DNA of 64,000 nucleotides from Blautia obeum ATCC 29174 (lineage in GTDB: Bacteria; Bacillota; Clostridia; Lachnospirales; Lachnospiraceae). The notes beneath the pieces are model-generated. The model was not told where the DNA came from, did not search any database, and saw nothing but the letters and a program-made list of their open reading frames with translations. The stretch spans positions 3,509,001-3,573,000 of the forward strand of contig NZ_CP102265.1 of the NCBI RefSeq assembly GCF_025147765.1. Reading direction: 5' to 3'. Below, in pieces: positions 25,543 to 33,955 of this stretch (within the stretch, counting starts at the first letter, position 1; every line of letters begins with the position of its first letter). Both the position numbers and the translations under genes were made by a program.

Positions 25543-26337
25543 CTATTTTCTCCACAAGCTGAAATTATATGGCTCTTTTGCAGGCTCTGCATCCTTGTAG
25601 CTCAAAAGCTTTACCCCCTGCTCCTGTAAAAAGCTAAGAACCGTCGGATCATTATAAAACTCATAGTCATCCTCCCGTTCCCACGCAATAAATTCCCCGG
25701 AATAATTGTGATTTCCGGTCATCTTCATCTCATCTGAGGTCTTTGCCGGATGCAGCACCAGCTTGTACTGGCCCTCCAGCTTTCGGATCTCTTTTTCGAA
25801 CAGCGTCCGGTCATGAGAAAACTTATCGCTATCCGGAAGCATCCGGTTGTAATAGCGGTGGTTGATCAGCCCCTCTTCCTCCACCCACCGGTCAAATTTT
25901 TCTGCCAGTCCCGGAATGTCTCCCTCCGGCATCATATGAGAATCAATATACGCAATCGGGAAACCCACCTTGCGCAGCCGCTCCAGCTGATACTTGTATT
26001 CGGTAATAATCTCATCCAGATCCGGCTTTGCCGCTGCCAGCTCCAACACGTCCTGGTAAAAAACGCCCCGGTGATCGATCAGACTTTTCACTTTCTCCTT
26101 CGGCGCTACCGGTCCCCATACGACCCGATCCCATTCTGCGTTAATCACACTGTGCATACCAAACGTGACATCCTTACTGGATGCAAGCATTTCCGCTGCC
26201 TCCTCCAGATATGGTGCACATGCCATCACGGATACATTTTTTACAATTCCTTTTTTCGACACTTCATAAATCGCCTGGTTCGCCGAATGGCTGGACCCAA
26301 AATCATCTGCTCTTGTAATTAAAGCTTTATCTAACAT
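25543..26337 (-). CDS. ChbG/HpnK-type (YdjC-like) carbohydrate deacetylase
   Basis: A 264-residue TIM-barrel deacetylase of the YdjC family, which removes acetyl groups from sugars using a divalent metal. The metal/catalytic residues are visible: TRADDFGSS near residue 8, FGMHSVINAEWDRV (family GlHl region), YIDSHMMPEGDIPG and a late LVLHPAKTSDEM. The start at 26337 has TGGAG 7 bases upstream, and the frame otherwise extends 24 residues without a site. Its place between two GH32 genes suggests that acetylated fructan or sucrose derivatives from plants are among the substrates. Confidence 0.85.
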   Translation of the reverse strand: MLDKALITRADDFGSSHSANQAIYEVSKKGIVKNVSVMACAPYLEEAAEMLASSKDVTFGMHSVINAEWDRVVWGPVAPKEKVKSLIDHRGVFYQDVLELAAAKPDLDEIITEYKYQLERLRKVGFPIAYIDSHMMPEGDIPGLAEKFDRWVEEEGLINHRYYNRMLPDSDKFSHDRTLFEKEIRKLEGQYKLVLHPAKTSDEMKMTGNHNYSGEFIAWEREDDYEFYNDPTVLSFLQEQGVKLLSYKDAEPAKEPYNFSLWRK

Positions 26338-26459
26338 AGTAATCTCCATTCTATCCCCGTTGGCAAAGCGGGAGCATCCTCCCTGCCAACTGCTCAGCAC
26401 TGCGCACATCTGAATCAGGAAATGCTTACTCTGCCTTCACACAGATGTGGGCAAGGTTC

Positions 26460-27971
26460 TTACCGAATCAGGAACAGCTCTGCTTCCATCTCACCGGAAA
26501 GTTCAATACTTTTCACAAGTTCCCCGTTTCCCGGGACATAATAGCAGGCTGTATCTTCATTAACTGCGATCTCCAGCACACCACGGTCTGCCAGAATCGT
26601 CATATTTCTGATTTCCAGGATGTCAAGACGGTTCATAAAGGTAAATGCCAGCTTTTTCTTTTCGGCATCCCATTCAATCCGTTCGCCGCAGATCCACAGT
26701 GCGAAAGACGTATCCTCGGAAAAAGTCAGCTGCAGCAGCATCGCCCCGTCCTCTTCCCAGCAAAATTCCATCGGTTCCTTCTGAACCGTCCGCCGCCACA
26801 ACGGAATCTTCTGCTGCTGCAGCTCCCGGCACAGCGGTTCGGATAAGACATATTCACCGCCGTCTTTTTGAAGCTGCATTTCTCTCGGAGCGCCCATCAG
26901 GCCGCGATGATTGTAATACGGCTGCGTATGTCCGCGCAAAAACGGAATCTGGAGGACACGTCCATCCAGATTGGTGACCGTCTGTGCCGCATAGACCTTC
27001 TCGCTTCCGTAAAATCTTCTTCCCGGCTGTGTCGCGGTGAACTGCATGCCGTCAAATTCTCCCACCAGGTAAAATCCGTCCGGTGTCCAGAACAGCCATT
27101 TTTCTTCACCGGTACTTTGTACTCTCAGCCGGACAAGATCCGGACATTCCCATGCCTCCGGAATCACCAGACTCTGCGTCTGCCTCCAGTCCTTCATATT
27201 ATCCGAGACAAAAATTCCGAATTCATGCCCATCGAGAAATAATACCATAAACCAGTGCTTTTGTCCAAACCTGTATACCTTTGGATCCCGGTTTTCAAAA
27301 ATCTGATTTGGCAGTATCTCACCCAGTGTCTGAAAATGTGTTCCATCCTCGCTCCACGCGATTTTCTGACACATCTTCTTCCCGCGGCTCCATACGCTGC
27401 GATTTCCGGCACAGGTATAATAGACCACCAGTGCATCCTCCGGCACTTCCGGGAGCTCACCCTCATGCAAAATGGCACTTCCGGTAAAAGCCGGTCCGTC
27501 TGCCTCCGGGAGCAGTGCCTCCTCCAGCTGCTGCCAGTGCAGCAGATCGCTGCTCACTGCATGCCCCCAGCTCATATTGTTCCACTGAACACCAAACGGA
27601 TTGTGCTGAAAATACAGATGATAGCTTCCCTGATACCAGCACGCTCCGCAGACATCATTCATCCATCCGCTTTTCGGTGCAAAATGAATCCATGGCTGAA
27701 ATGGCTCTGTATTTGGCAGGAGCTCATCCGACTGCAGAAACGGAACCGGCCGGTCCTCCTCATGCACAAGCGTCAGTACCGAACCCTTCCATCGTTCTAC
27801 CGGAAGCTCCGCATAAAAATCCGGTGCCCCGGATCCATAATCCACAAAAAGGCCCGCCTGGAACTGCAGCACTGCGGTCAGTTCCTGGTAAAGCCACACA
27901 TTTTTTTCGACTGCATCTTTTCTGATCGGTATCCGAAGATAATTTTTTTCAATTAAAACCCGCTGATTCAT
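26460..27971 (-). CDS. GH32 beta-fructofuranosidase 2 with variant NDVCG motif
   Basis: A 503-residue GH32 enzyme. The first motif reads SGWMNDVCGACW instead of the usual NDPNG. The nucleophile D106 is kept, but Pro-Asn is replaced by Val-Cys. The second motif FENRDPKVYRF and the third AWECPDLVRL (E275) are normal. The variation next to the nucleophile lines the -1 sugar subsite and may mean a different linkage or a difructose substrate. The start at 27971 follows AAGGAG at 9 bases. No signal peptide. It opens the enzyme part of the operon, after the bidirectional terminator at 28033-28075. Confidence 0.88.
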   Translation of the reverse strand: MNQRVLIEKNYLRIPIRKDAVEKNVWLYQELTAVLQFQAGLFVDYGSGAPDFYAELPVERWKGSVLTLVHEEDRPVPFLQSDELLPNTEPFQPWIHFAPKSGWMNDVCGACWYQGSYHLYFQHNPFGVQWNNMSWGHAVSSDLLHWQQLEEALLPEADGPAFTGSAILHEGELPEVPEDALVVYYTCAGNRSVWSRGKKMCQKIAWSEDGTHFQTLGEILPNQIFENRDPKVYRFGQKHWFMVLFLDGHEFGIFVSDNMKDWRQTQSLVIPEAWECPDLVRLRVQSTGEEKWLFWTPDGFYLVGEFDGMQFTATQPGRRFYGSEKVYAAQTVTNLDGRVLQIPFLRGHTQPYYNHRGLMGAPREMQLQKDGGEYVLSEPLCRELQQQKIPLWRRTVQKEPMEFCWEEDGAMLLQLTFSEDTSFALWICGERIEWDAEKKKLAFTFMNRLDILEIRNMTILADRGVLEIAVNEDTACYYVPGNGELVKSIELSGEMEAELFLIR

Positions 27972-28032
27972 GCGTTTTTCTCCTTGCATCTTCGTATTAT
28001 CTCTGCCAAATAAACAGCTTTGCTGTATGCAG

Positions 28033-28075
28033 AAAAGGGCAATGCATTTTTACTAAATTGCTGCATTGCCCTTTT
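28033..28075. terminator. Strong bidirectional terminator between transporter and enzyme operons
   Basis: AAAAGGGCAATGCA at 28033-28046 is inverted as TGCATTGCCCTTTT at 28062-28075 (14-base perfect stem). It follows the permease stop and ends the transporter transcript, so the enzymes downstream need their own promoter in 27980-28030. Confidence 0.85.
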
Positions 28076-28092
28076 TCTTGCTTATACATTCA

Positions 28093-28950
28093 TCAGGATT
28101 TTACTGCTCCTGCAACAACACCTGCAATAATATACTTCTGCAGCACGACATATAAGATAATAATCGGAATAATCGACATCACAAGGCCTGCCAGAAGCAG
28201 ATCCATCTGATTTGAATAAGTACCCTGGAACAGCGACATCGCTACCGGAAGGGTATATACCTTCTTGTCGGTCAGTATCAGGCTCGGCAGCAGGTAATCG
28301 TTCCACAAAGACAGGACATACAGGATGACCAGTGTCGCCGTCGGCGCCTTCAGCAGTGGAAATACGATGGAGAAATATGTCCGGAACGGGCCTGCACCAT
28401 CAATGTGCGCCGCCTCCTCCAGTGCCAGAGGAACATTTTCCTTGATAAAGCCATGATACATGAATACCGCCATTGAGACAGAAAAGCCCAGATGCATGAA
28501 AATCAGCGTATATCTGTGATTCAGCAGATGGAACATGCCGCCGTAAATGGAGATCAGCGGGATCATGACTACCTGGAACGGAATGACCATCGAAAACATC
28601 ATCAAAAGGAACAGGAGTTTATTGATCTTCCAGTCTTTTCTTACAAAGATGTAAGCGCACATGGAAGAAAACAGAATGATCAGAAGGACACTGATACCTG
28701 TTACTAGAAAGGAGTTCTTAAATACATTCAAGAAATCCAGTCTCTGGAAAGCTGTGATGTAGTTGTCAATCGTGAATCCCTTCTTGCCGCCGAAGCTGAG
28801 CGGCAGCTTTGTAATATCACGCTTATCCTTAAAGGAGTTCAGCACGATCATGAAAAACGGAAACATATAAAACAGGAACAGCAATACCGCAACCACCGTA
28901 CGGATAATCGGTCTTATTTTGCTGGATTCTACACTTCTTCCCTCATCCAT
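28093..28950 (-). CDS. CUT1 sugar ABC permease (MalG/LacG-like)
   Basis: A 285-residue permease with about six membrane helices: residues about 15-35, 75-100, 110-130, 140-160, 190-215 and 245-265. The cytoplasmic EAA loop is LALEEAAHIDGAGPFRTYF, typical of carbohydrate importers. It pairs with the MalF-like permease, whose stop codon overlaps its start by one base. The ATPase is absent from the island, which is normal because CUT1 systems often share a host MsmK/MalK ATPase. The substrate is presumably a fructose oligomer or difructose anhydride, inferred from the enzymes. Confidence 0.9.
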   Translation of the reverse strand: MDEGRSVESSKIRPIIRTVVAVLLFLFYMFPFFMIVLNSFKDKRDITKLPLSFGGKKGFTIDNYITAFQRLDFLNVFKNSFLVTGISVLLIILFSSMCAYIFVRKDWKINKLLFLLMMFSMVIPFQVVMIPLISIYGGMFHLLNHRYTLIFMHLGFSVSMAVFMYHGFIKENVPLALEEAAHIDGAGPFRTYFSIVFPLLKAPTATLVILYVLSLWNDYLLPSLILTDKKVYTLPVAMSLFQGTYSNQMDLLLAGLVMSIIPIIILYVVLQKYIIAGVVAGAVKS

Positions 28951-29834
28951 TACGCTTCTACCTCCTTCCGCTTATTCATAACAGCCTGAGAAACTGCAAT
29001 AATCGCCGTAAACAGGAACAGAATGACCGCCTCGGTCTGACCCGGTCCGTAGGACTTTGTCACAAATGCCTTGTTGTATACGTACATTGCCGCCATAACG
29101 GTAGAACCGAACGGGCCGCCCTCAGTCAGGGCAAGGTTCAGATCGTAAACCATGAAGCAGCGGGTAATTGTCAGGAACAGACAGATCGTAAAGGAGGAAC
29201 GCATCAGCGGGATGACAATGTTTCTTGTCACCTGGCTCTCCGTACATCCGTCGATCTTGGCAGCCTCGCGCAGGTCGGCAGATACACTTGTCAGTCCTGC
29301 GATGTAGATCAGCATCATGTAACCGGACAGCTGCCATACCGTTACGATGATCAGTGCGATAAATGCGGGTACCGGGGAGGACAGCCAGGACTTGGATAAA
29401 AATCCGATGCCTGCGTTCTTACCGATATAAACCAGAATGGTCTTGAAAATGAACTGCCAGATGTAGCCAAGTACGATTCCTCCGATCAGGTTCGGAACGA
29501 AGAAGCCTGCACGGAAGAACTTTTTGCCACGGAGCTTTCCGGTAACCAGCAGTGCCAGAAGAAATGCTACGACATTGACCAGAACCACGGACACAACCAC
29601 ATAGATCAATGTCAGTCCGAGTGCCTGCCAGAAGCCGGTATCCTTAAATAGCTCAGCGTAATTCGCAAGTCCTACAAACGGCTTTGACTTGGAAAGGCCG
29701 TCCCAGCTCGTAAAGGTCAGATAAAATCCGTATAAAAACGGGATAATAACTACTGCCATGAAGGCAAAGACTGCCGGTCCTGCAAAGGCCAGAAACAGTC
29801 CCGTATTTTTTAAAGACTCATTTTTTTTATTCAT
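28950..29834 (-). CDS. CUT1 sugar ABC permease (MalF/LacF-like)
   Basis: A 294-residue inner-membrane permease with six helices and the EAA loop LREAAKIDGCTESQVTRNIV. The start at 29834 (MNKKNESLKNTGLFLAFAGP) has AGAGAGGG just upstream, and the longer frame adds 12 residues without one. It is preceded by the remnant of the substrate-binding protein gene and followed by the second permease. The three would have formed one importer operon before the rearrangement at about 30160. Confidence 0.9.
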   Translation of the reverse strand: MNKKNESLKNTGLFLAFAGPAVFAFMAVVIIPFLYGFYLTFTSWDGLSKSKPFVGLANYAELFKDTGFWQALGLTLIYVVVSVVLVNVVAFLLALLVTGKLRGKKFFRAGFFVPNLIGGIVLGYIWQFIFKTILVYIGKNAGIGFLSKSWLSSPVPAFIALIIVTVWQLSGYMMLIYIAGLTSVSADLREAAKIDGCTESQVTRNIVIPLMRSSFTICLFLTITRCFMVYDLNLALTEGGPFGSTVMAAMYVYNKAFVTKSYGPGQTEAVILFLFTAIIAVSQAVMNKRKEVEA

Positions 29835-29930
29835 AATTCCCTCTCTTAATCGAAGAATAGCTGCCGTCACCGCCGACAGCAGCTATCATCAGCCGTTCAA
29901 GCTCTGTATGTCCATTGAATCAGTTCGGAA

Positions 29931-30160
29931 TTATTTTGCAAGTCCGGTCCAGTAATCCTGAATCTCCGTTGCGAAGGTAGCGCGGTCGGTCTCACCTGCG
30001 AAGTACTTCTGCATGTAAGCACCAACGGTCTGCCAGTGATCTCCCGGGTAGGAGTACGGTACGTTGATGACTTTGCCTTCCTTCACGTAGTTCTGAACGC
30101 TCTGTGCCAGCATGTTGGTAACATCCTTGTCGATATTCGTGAATGCCGGGATCAGGGAGC
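29931..30160 (-). pseudogene. C-terminal remnant of the sugar-binding protein gene
   Basis: The last 75 or so codons of an extracellular solute-binding protein: FTNIDKDVTNMLAQSVQNYV, then VPYSYPGDHWQTVGAYMQKY and EIQDYWTGLAK. This is the normal C terminus of CUT1 binding proteins and sits directly upstream of the two permeases, as expected. Everything upstream (signal peptide and about 350 residues) is missing, because within bases 30140-30165 the sequence turns into a GH3 gene on the opposite strand. Without the binding protein the importer should not work unless another copy exists elsewhere. Confidence 0.75.
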
Positions 30161-31520
30161 ACTGCTCGCCGGTGTCGACATCGATATGATGACCGGCTGC
30201 TATGCCGGGGAGCTTGCAAAGCTCGTAAAAGAAGGCACGATTCCGGAGTCACTGATCGACGAGAGTGTCCTGCGCATCCTGCAGCTGAAAAATCAGCTCG
30301 GTCTCTTTGAGCATCCGCATAAGGATGCCGACCCGGAAAAAGAAGCCCGCTATATCCTCTGTCCGGAACATCGCGCGCTGGCCCGCGAGGCAGCTGCCGC
30401 TTCCTGCGTACTGCTCAAAAACGACAAAGTGCTGCCGATCCGCCCATCCCAGAAAGTAGCTTTTATCGGGCCGTACATCGACAATTACGAGATTTGCAGC
30501 AGCTGGGCCGTCACCGGACATCCAGAGGACTCCGTCACGATCCGACAGGCCGCTAAGGAACTGCTCCCGGACTCTGACCTCACCTTTTGCCACGGCACGA
30601 CGCTTCTTCCGCGTGACCACGTCTTTGCCGGCTTTGCAGAGCCAAATCGCGCCGAAGAATTTTATGCCGACGTGTTTGCGGATCCGGAAAAGGCACTGGC
30701 AGATGCAGTCGCGGCCGCTAAGGCTGCTGATGTCGTCATTCTGTGTCTTGGAGAGCATTACCTCCAGACCGGCGAAGCGACCTCACGCACTGAGCTTTCC
30801 CTTCCGGAGAATCAGATGGAGCTGTTTTGCGCAGTAAAGACAGTCAATCCAAATGTCGCCGTTGTGCTCTTTAACGGACACCCGCTGCTTCTTGACGAGC
30901 TCTCCCGTAATGCCGCTGCAATTCTCCAAGCATGGCTTCCGGGTACTGAGGGCGGTCATGCGATCCTTGATCTTCTGACCGGTACAAAAAATCCATCCGG
31001 AAAGCTTCCGATGACATTTCCGCGGAATATGGGACAGATTCCGATTTACTACAACCATTTTTCTACCGGGCGTCCGCTGACCGGAACAGATCCACAGCGT
31101 TTTGTCTCCAAATACACCGATACGCCAAACACACCGCTCTTCCCGTTTGGATACGGATTAAGCTATGCAGAGTTCTCTTATTCTGATGTGAGCCTTTCTT
31201 CCGATTCTCTGACGAGCGAAGATTCCATCACTGCATCCGTACAATTAAAAAATACCGGTGCATGCACCGGTACGGAAGTCGTACAGCTCTATATTCAGGA
31301 TGTTGCCGCGAGCACGGTTCGCCCGGTTCGGGAGCTGAAAGGCTTTACACGTATCACCCTGACTCCTGGTGAGACACAGACCGTCTCCTTCCGGATTTCC
31401 GAGGCAGAGCTGTCCTTCCACCGGGCAGACGGCAGCTACGGCACAGAGCCGGGTGCCTTCCGCGTATGGATCGGCGGCAGCAGTGCCACGGAAAACGGAA
31501 CAGGATTTACTTTACGTTGA
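30160..31520 (+). pseudogene. N-truncated GH3 beta-glycosidase
   Basis: The frame begins inside the GH3 catalytic domain with AGVDIDMMTGCYAGELAKLV. It continues through the second alpha/beta domain (VLLKNDKVLPI, VVILCLGEHYLQTGEATSRT, VNPNVAVVLFNGHPLLLDEL), PFGYGLSYAEFSYSD and the C-terminal fibronectin-III-like domain ending GTGFTLR. About 230-250 N-terminal residues are gone, including the SDW region that carries the nucleophilic Asp, so the product should be inactive. The upstream part of the open frame (30036-30160) is antisense to the binding-protein remnant and is not GH3. It is convergent with the esterase, overlapping its end by 14 bases. Confidence 0.78.
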
Positions 31521-32360
31521 GCTTTTCTTTAAAAAAATCTGCGATGATTTTCCAGACTTCTCTCTGGAAAAAGTGCAAATCTGCGTGATCCGCGCCCTCG
31601 ATGGCGATCAGATCCGCATCTGCGCCCGCTTTGGTCAGCGCCTCATACATCGCCTCGCCCTGTGTGTACGGTACCGTATGATCATTGGTGCCGTGCAGCA
31701 GTAAAAATGGCGGGGCATCCTTTGTCACATAGCTGATCGGGCAGGCCTTCATCGCCTCCTCTTCATGCAATGCCGCGTTTTTTCCAAGCATCAGAGATTC
31801 CGGCGCAGCCATCATCTCCACATCGGAAAGACGCGGCATTTTGCTGATATCCGCCGGAAGATACCACGGGCAGGCTGCCTGCACCGCACTGCTGTACTCC
31901 AGGTAATCCCCCTTGTCAAATTCCTTATGGCCACCGGTCAGAGCTGTCATAACCGTCAGATGTCCTCCGGCTGACTCTCCCATCACACCAAAGCGCTCCG
32001 GATCGATGCCATAGCGCTCACTGTGTGCCTTCAGATACCGGATCGCCGCCTTTACATCCTCAAGCTGTGCCGGGAATACCGCCTCGTTACTCGTGCGGTA
32101 TACTGTACGCTCGCCACGACAAAACCCTCGCGTGCCAGATCACAGAGGTATGCCAGATGTGCGCTCACACTCATCTGCAGCCACGCACCTCCGCAGATCC
32201 ACACGATACATGGACGTTTTTCCGTGTGCTCCGGATAAATAACATCCAGCTTCAGATCCCGCACCGTATGCCCAAACCACGCATCTACCTGTGCGAACGC
32301 CACATCCGTGCTGACGACGTACTGCGGCTCTTTGACTGCTACCTGAATTACTTTTTTCAT
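31507..32360 (-). pseudogene. Alpha/beta hydrolase (BD-FAE-like carbohydrate esterase), frameshifted
   Basis: The N-terminal frame (start 32360 after AAGGAGG) gives MKKVIQVAVKEPQYVVSTDV and the oxyanion motif CIVWICGGAWLQMS. It leaves frame after EGFVVASVQY near 32100. The second frame continues with LEDVKAAIRYLKAHSERYGI, GVMGESAGGHLT (nucleophile Ser), LLLHGTNDHTVPYTQG (Asp) and EGADHADLHFF (His). An extra TA in GTATAC, where GTAC would keep the frame, explains the break. Intact, it would be an acetyl/feruloyl-type esterase of the Bacteroides BD-FAE kind, removing ester groups from plant oligosaccharides. A sequencing error is possible. Confidence 0.75.
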
Positions 32361-32512
32361 GAAATGAGTCCTCCTTAAAGCATCTATCAGCCATTGCACT
32401 CATTCGTACTAATTATAATATGGTATATCAGCAAAAACAATCGTGGCAATATAACATTTTGCTTACTTTATAAAAATGAACAATTGAGAATCTATGTTAC
32501 TTTAAAAAGAAT

Positions 32513-32548
32513 GAACAATATTCTTTTGTTCAAAACTGAATATTGTTC
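32513..32548. promoter_or_regulatory. Perfect 11-bp dyad GAACAATATTC
   Basis: GAACAATATTC at 32513-32523 and its inverse GAATATTGTTC at 32538-32548 surround a 14-base loop in an AT-rich gene-free stretch (32400-32620) upstream of the esterase. It could be an operator or a hairpin. No T run follows. Confidence 0.4.
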
Positions 32549-32618
32549 AAATATCAAATTTATGGACAAATTCCTTAAAGCCTTATTTTATAAGGTTTTT
32601 ATGTGTTTTGTATAAAGT

Positions 32619-32744
32619 TCAAATTTTTCGAGAGTTTTTAGCACATCTTGGATTCCCCAACTCACTTTTCTCACAATAATTCACATACACCATCGGCTCC
32701 ATATCTTTTGGAAGCTCCGGATCATAGGCTTTCAGTCTTTCCAT
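32619..32744 (-). CDS. Possible small protein, 41 residues
   Basis: A short frame MERLKAYDPELPKDMEPMVY, then VNYCEKSELGNPRCAKNSRK-I. The frame is open upstream as far as the end of the preceding gene (WWNLPFPSGLSVRAGVL), so it may be the tail of a longer coding remnant read in a different frame. Composition looks protein-like. The ribosome binding site (AGGTG) is weak. Function unknown. Confidence 0.35.
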   Translation of the reverse strand: MERLKAYDPELPKDMEPMVYVNYCEKSELGNPRCAKNSRKI

Positions 32745-32808
32745 CAATACACCTGCACGAACAGATAAGCCTGATGGAAAAGGGAGATTCCACCAGGCTC
32801 TTTCAAAT

Positions 32809-33372
32809 CTACTCTTCCGTTTCCGGAAAAGACGGCTTATATCGTTTGTTTGCAGATTGTGGCACTACGATTTCAAAAAAATAATATCCAAGATACCGGA
32901 GAGCTACTTTTTTCTTCCGGTAAAAACTTGCCCGGCTCATCCCCAGTTCAAGCATAATTTCCATATCTGTCATTTTTCTGTGTCTGCAGAAGCAGCCATA
33001 AAGCACATCATAATATTCGGTTCCAAAATTCGGGGTAAAATATTTTACCAATGTCATTGCCCGGTTGACCATATCGCAAAGTCCATAGATTAGAATGATA
33101 TTGTTTACTTCTTTTTTCAGTTTTCCTAAATTCATGCGGTAATCGTAAGAATCCATATACTGAAGAGCATAAGCCATGTTCTCATTGATCTTTTCCTGAC
33201 ACTCCTGCTCTAATTCATCCAGAACCATCTGATTTTCCAAAATCAAGTCCTGATAATTGTTCATCAGTTCCTTGATTTTTCCATAGTACAGGTTCATTCT
33301 TTCTTCTGTATGGCGTGCTGCATTTAAGGTTACTTCTTTAAACGATCTAATCGCATAATCTCTTTCTGTCAT
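32809..33372 (-). CDS. Hypothetical regulator with C-terminal HTH, element A right end
   Basis: A 187-residue helical protein. Residues about 20-100 look like coiled helices (HTEERMNLYYGKIKELMNNY, MVLDELEQECQEKINENMAY). The C-terminal part has DMEIMLELGMSRASFYRKKK, a sigma-region-4 or ArpU/RinA-like helix-turn-helix. Such proteins often control late genes in phage-like elements. The start at 33372 follows AAAGGAG at 9 bases. It overlaps the small gene upstream by 26 bases. Confidence 0.65.
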   Translation of the reverse strand: MTERDYAIRSFKEVTLNAARHTEERMNLYYGKIKELMNNYQDLILENQMVLDELEQECQEKINENMAYALQYMDSYDYRMNLGKLKKEVNNIILIYGLCDMVNRAMTLVKYFTPNFGTEYYDVLYGCFCRHRKMTDMEIMLELGMSRASFYRKKKVALRYLGYYFFEIVVPQSANKRYKPSFPETEE

Positions 33373-33508
33373 TATCAAAATCTCCTTTTCGTATTGAATC
33401 GTCTTTCTCTGACGTTCTACACTCCCATCCCTGTGATTTTGACGGAAGCTCTATGATTTTTTCGCCATCTTCTGGAACTGATGCACTTCGTGTATCCACT
33501 GTATCCAT
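33347..33508 (-). CDS. Small acidic hypothetical protein
   Basis: A 53-residue frame MDTVDTRSASVPEDGEKIIE through ECRTSEKDDSIRKGDFDNDR to RLCD. The start at 33508 has GGAGG at 6 bases, while the frame runs on upstream to 33580 without a site. It overlaps the next gene, which suggests coupling. No family recognised. The 260 bases between it and the terminator at 33854 contain no gene. Confidence 0.5.
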   Translation of the reverse strand: MDTVDTRSASVPEDGEKIIELPSKSQGWECRTSEKDDSIRKGDFDNDRKRLCD

Positions 33509-33853
33509 ATCTTTCCTCCATTTCTTATCTGCAACAGAAAAAGCCTGTCCAGATAGATTTCTTTTTGAAATCTGATCCAAACAGGCTTACTGTTGACCTT
33601 AGTTTTCACTAAGCAAAGATTTTATTGTATTCACGCCTAATAACTTACCGCCGGATATTTCCCTTCCTCTTTTTTCTTATCTGAGCTTAAATTTACATCC
33701 ACTTTCTCAAATAAACAGCTGGCTTTTCTCTTTTATTAGAATTTCGATTTATTTCCAGCTATTATACCAGCAGTGCGTTTTATTAGACAGCGGCTAATAG
33801 GATTCTTTCCGTATTAGCTGATATTCCATTCCATTTTCCACTTGAAAAAACAA

Positions 33854-33899
33854 AAAAGCGGAAATCATATTAGATATTTTTCTAATACATTCCGCTTTT
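33854..33899 (-). terminator. Terminator behind the second tRNA-Arg 3' end
   Basis: In the minus direction AAAAGCGGAA (33899-33890) pairs with TTCCGCTTTT (33863-33854), followed by TTGTTTTTTC. The same arrangement as at 13402-13447, at nearly the same distance from the tRNA fragment. Confidence 0.75.
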
Positions 33900-33906
33900 G
33901 ATAGGA

Positions 33907-33955
33907 CGTCCCGTGCGGGAATCGAACCCACATCTAGTGCTTAGGAGAGCTCCAA
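33907..33955 (-). other. att site: second tRNA-Arg(CCU) 3' half, junction of elements A and B
   Basis: On the minus strand CTCTCCTAAG carries the CCT anticodon loop. It is followed by the T arm GTGGG-TTCGATT-CCCGC and acceptor ACGGGAC-G. The sequence before the loop cannot pair with GCACT, so again only a 3' half is present. This half would have been supplied by the right end of element A and then separated from the rest of the tRNA by element B. The core common to both sites is CTCCTAAGC. Confidence 0.7.

Larger units (their letters stand above)
13490..33950. mobile_element. Element A: tRNA-Arg integrated island with fructan cargo
   Basis: Bounded by two tRNA-Arg(CCU) 3' halves (13454-13500 and 33907-33955), each followed by its own terminator. 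The left end carries integrase, a four-HTH protein, excisionase, a sigma-like factor and a ribbon-helix-helix protein. The middle holds an IS1634-type insertion and the sugar locus. The right end has two or three small genes. No relaxase is present, so it is not mobilizable as it stands. Confidence 0.65.

Noticed and set aside
19681..28707. Many long plus-strand frames opposite the sugar genes (for example 19767-20369, 21115-21651, 25750-26322, 27255-27956)
   Set aside because: They are antisense to enzymes with full catalytic motifs. The higher GC content of this island produces long spurious frames.
30249..30758. A 169-codon minus-strand frame inside the GH3 remnant
   Set aside because: Antisense to recognisable GH3 sequence, with no ribosome binding site or family motif.
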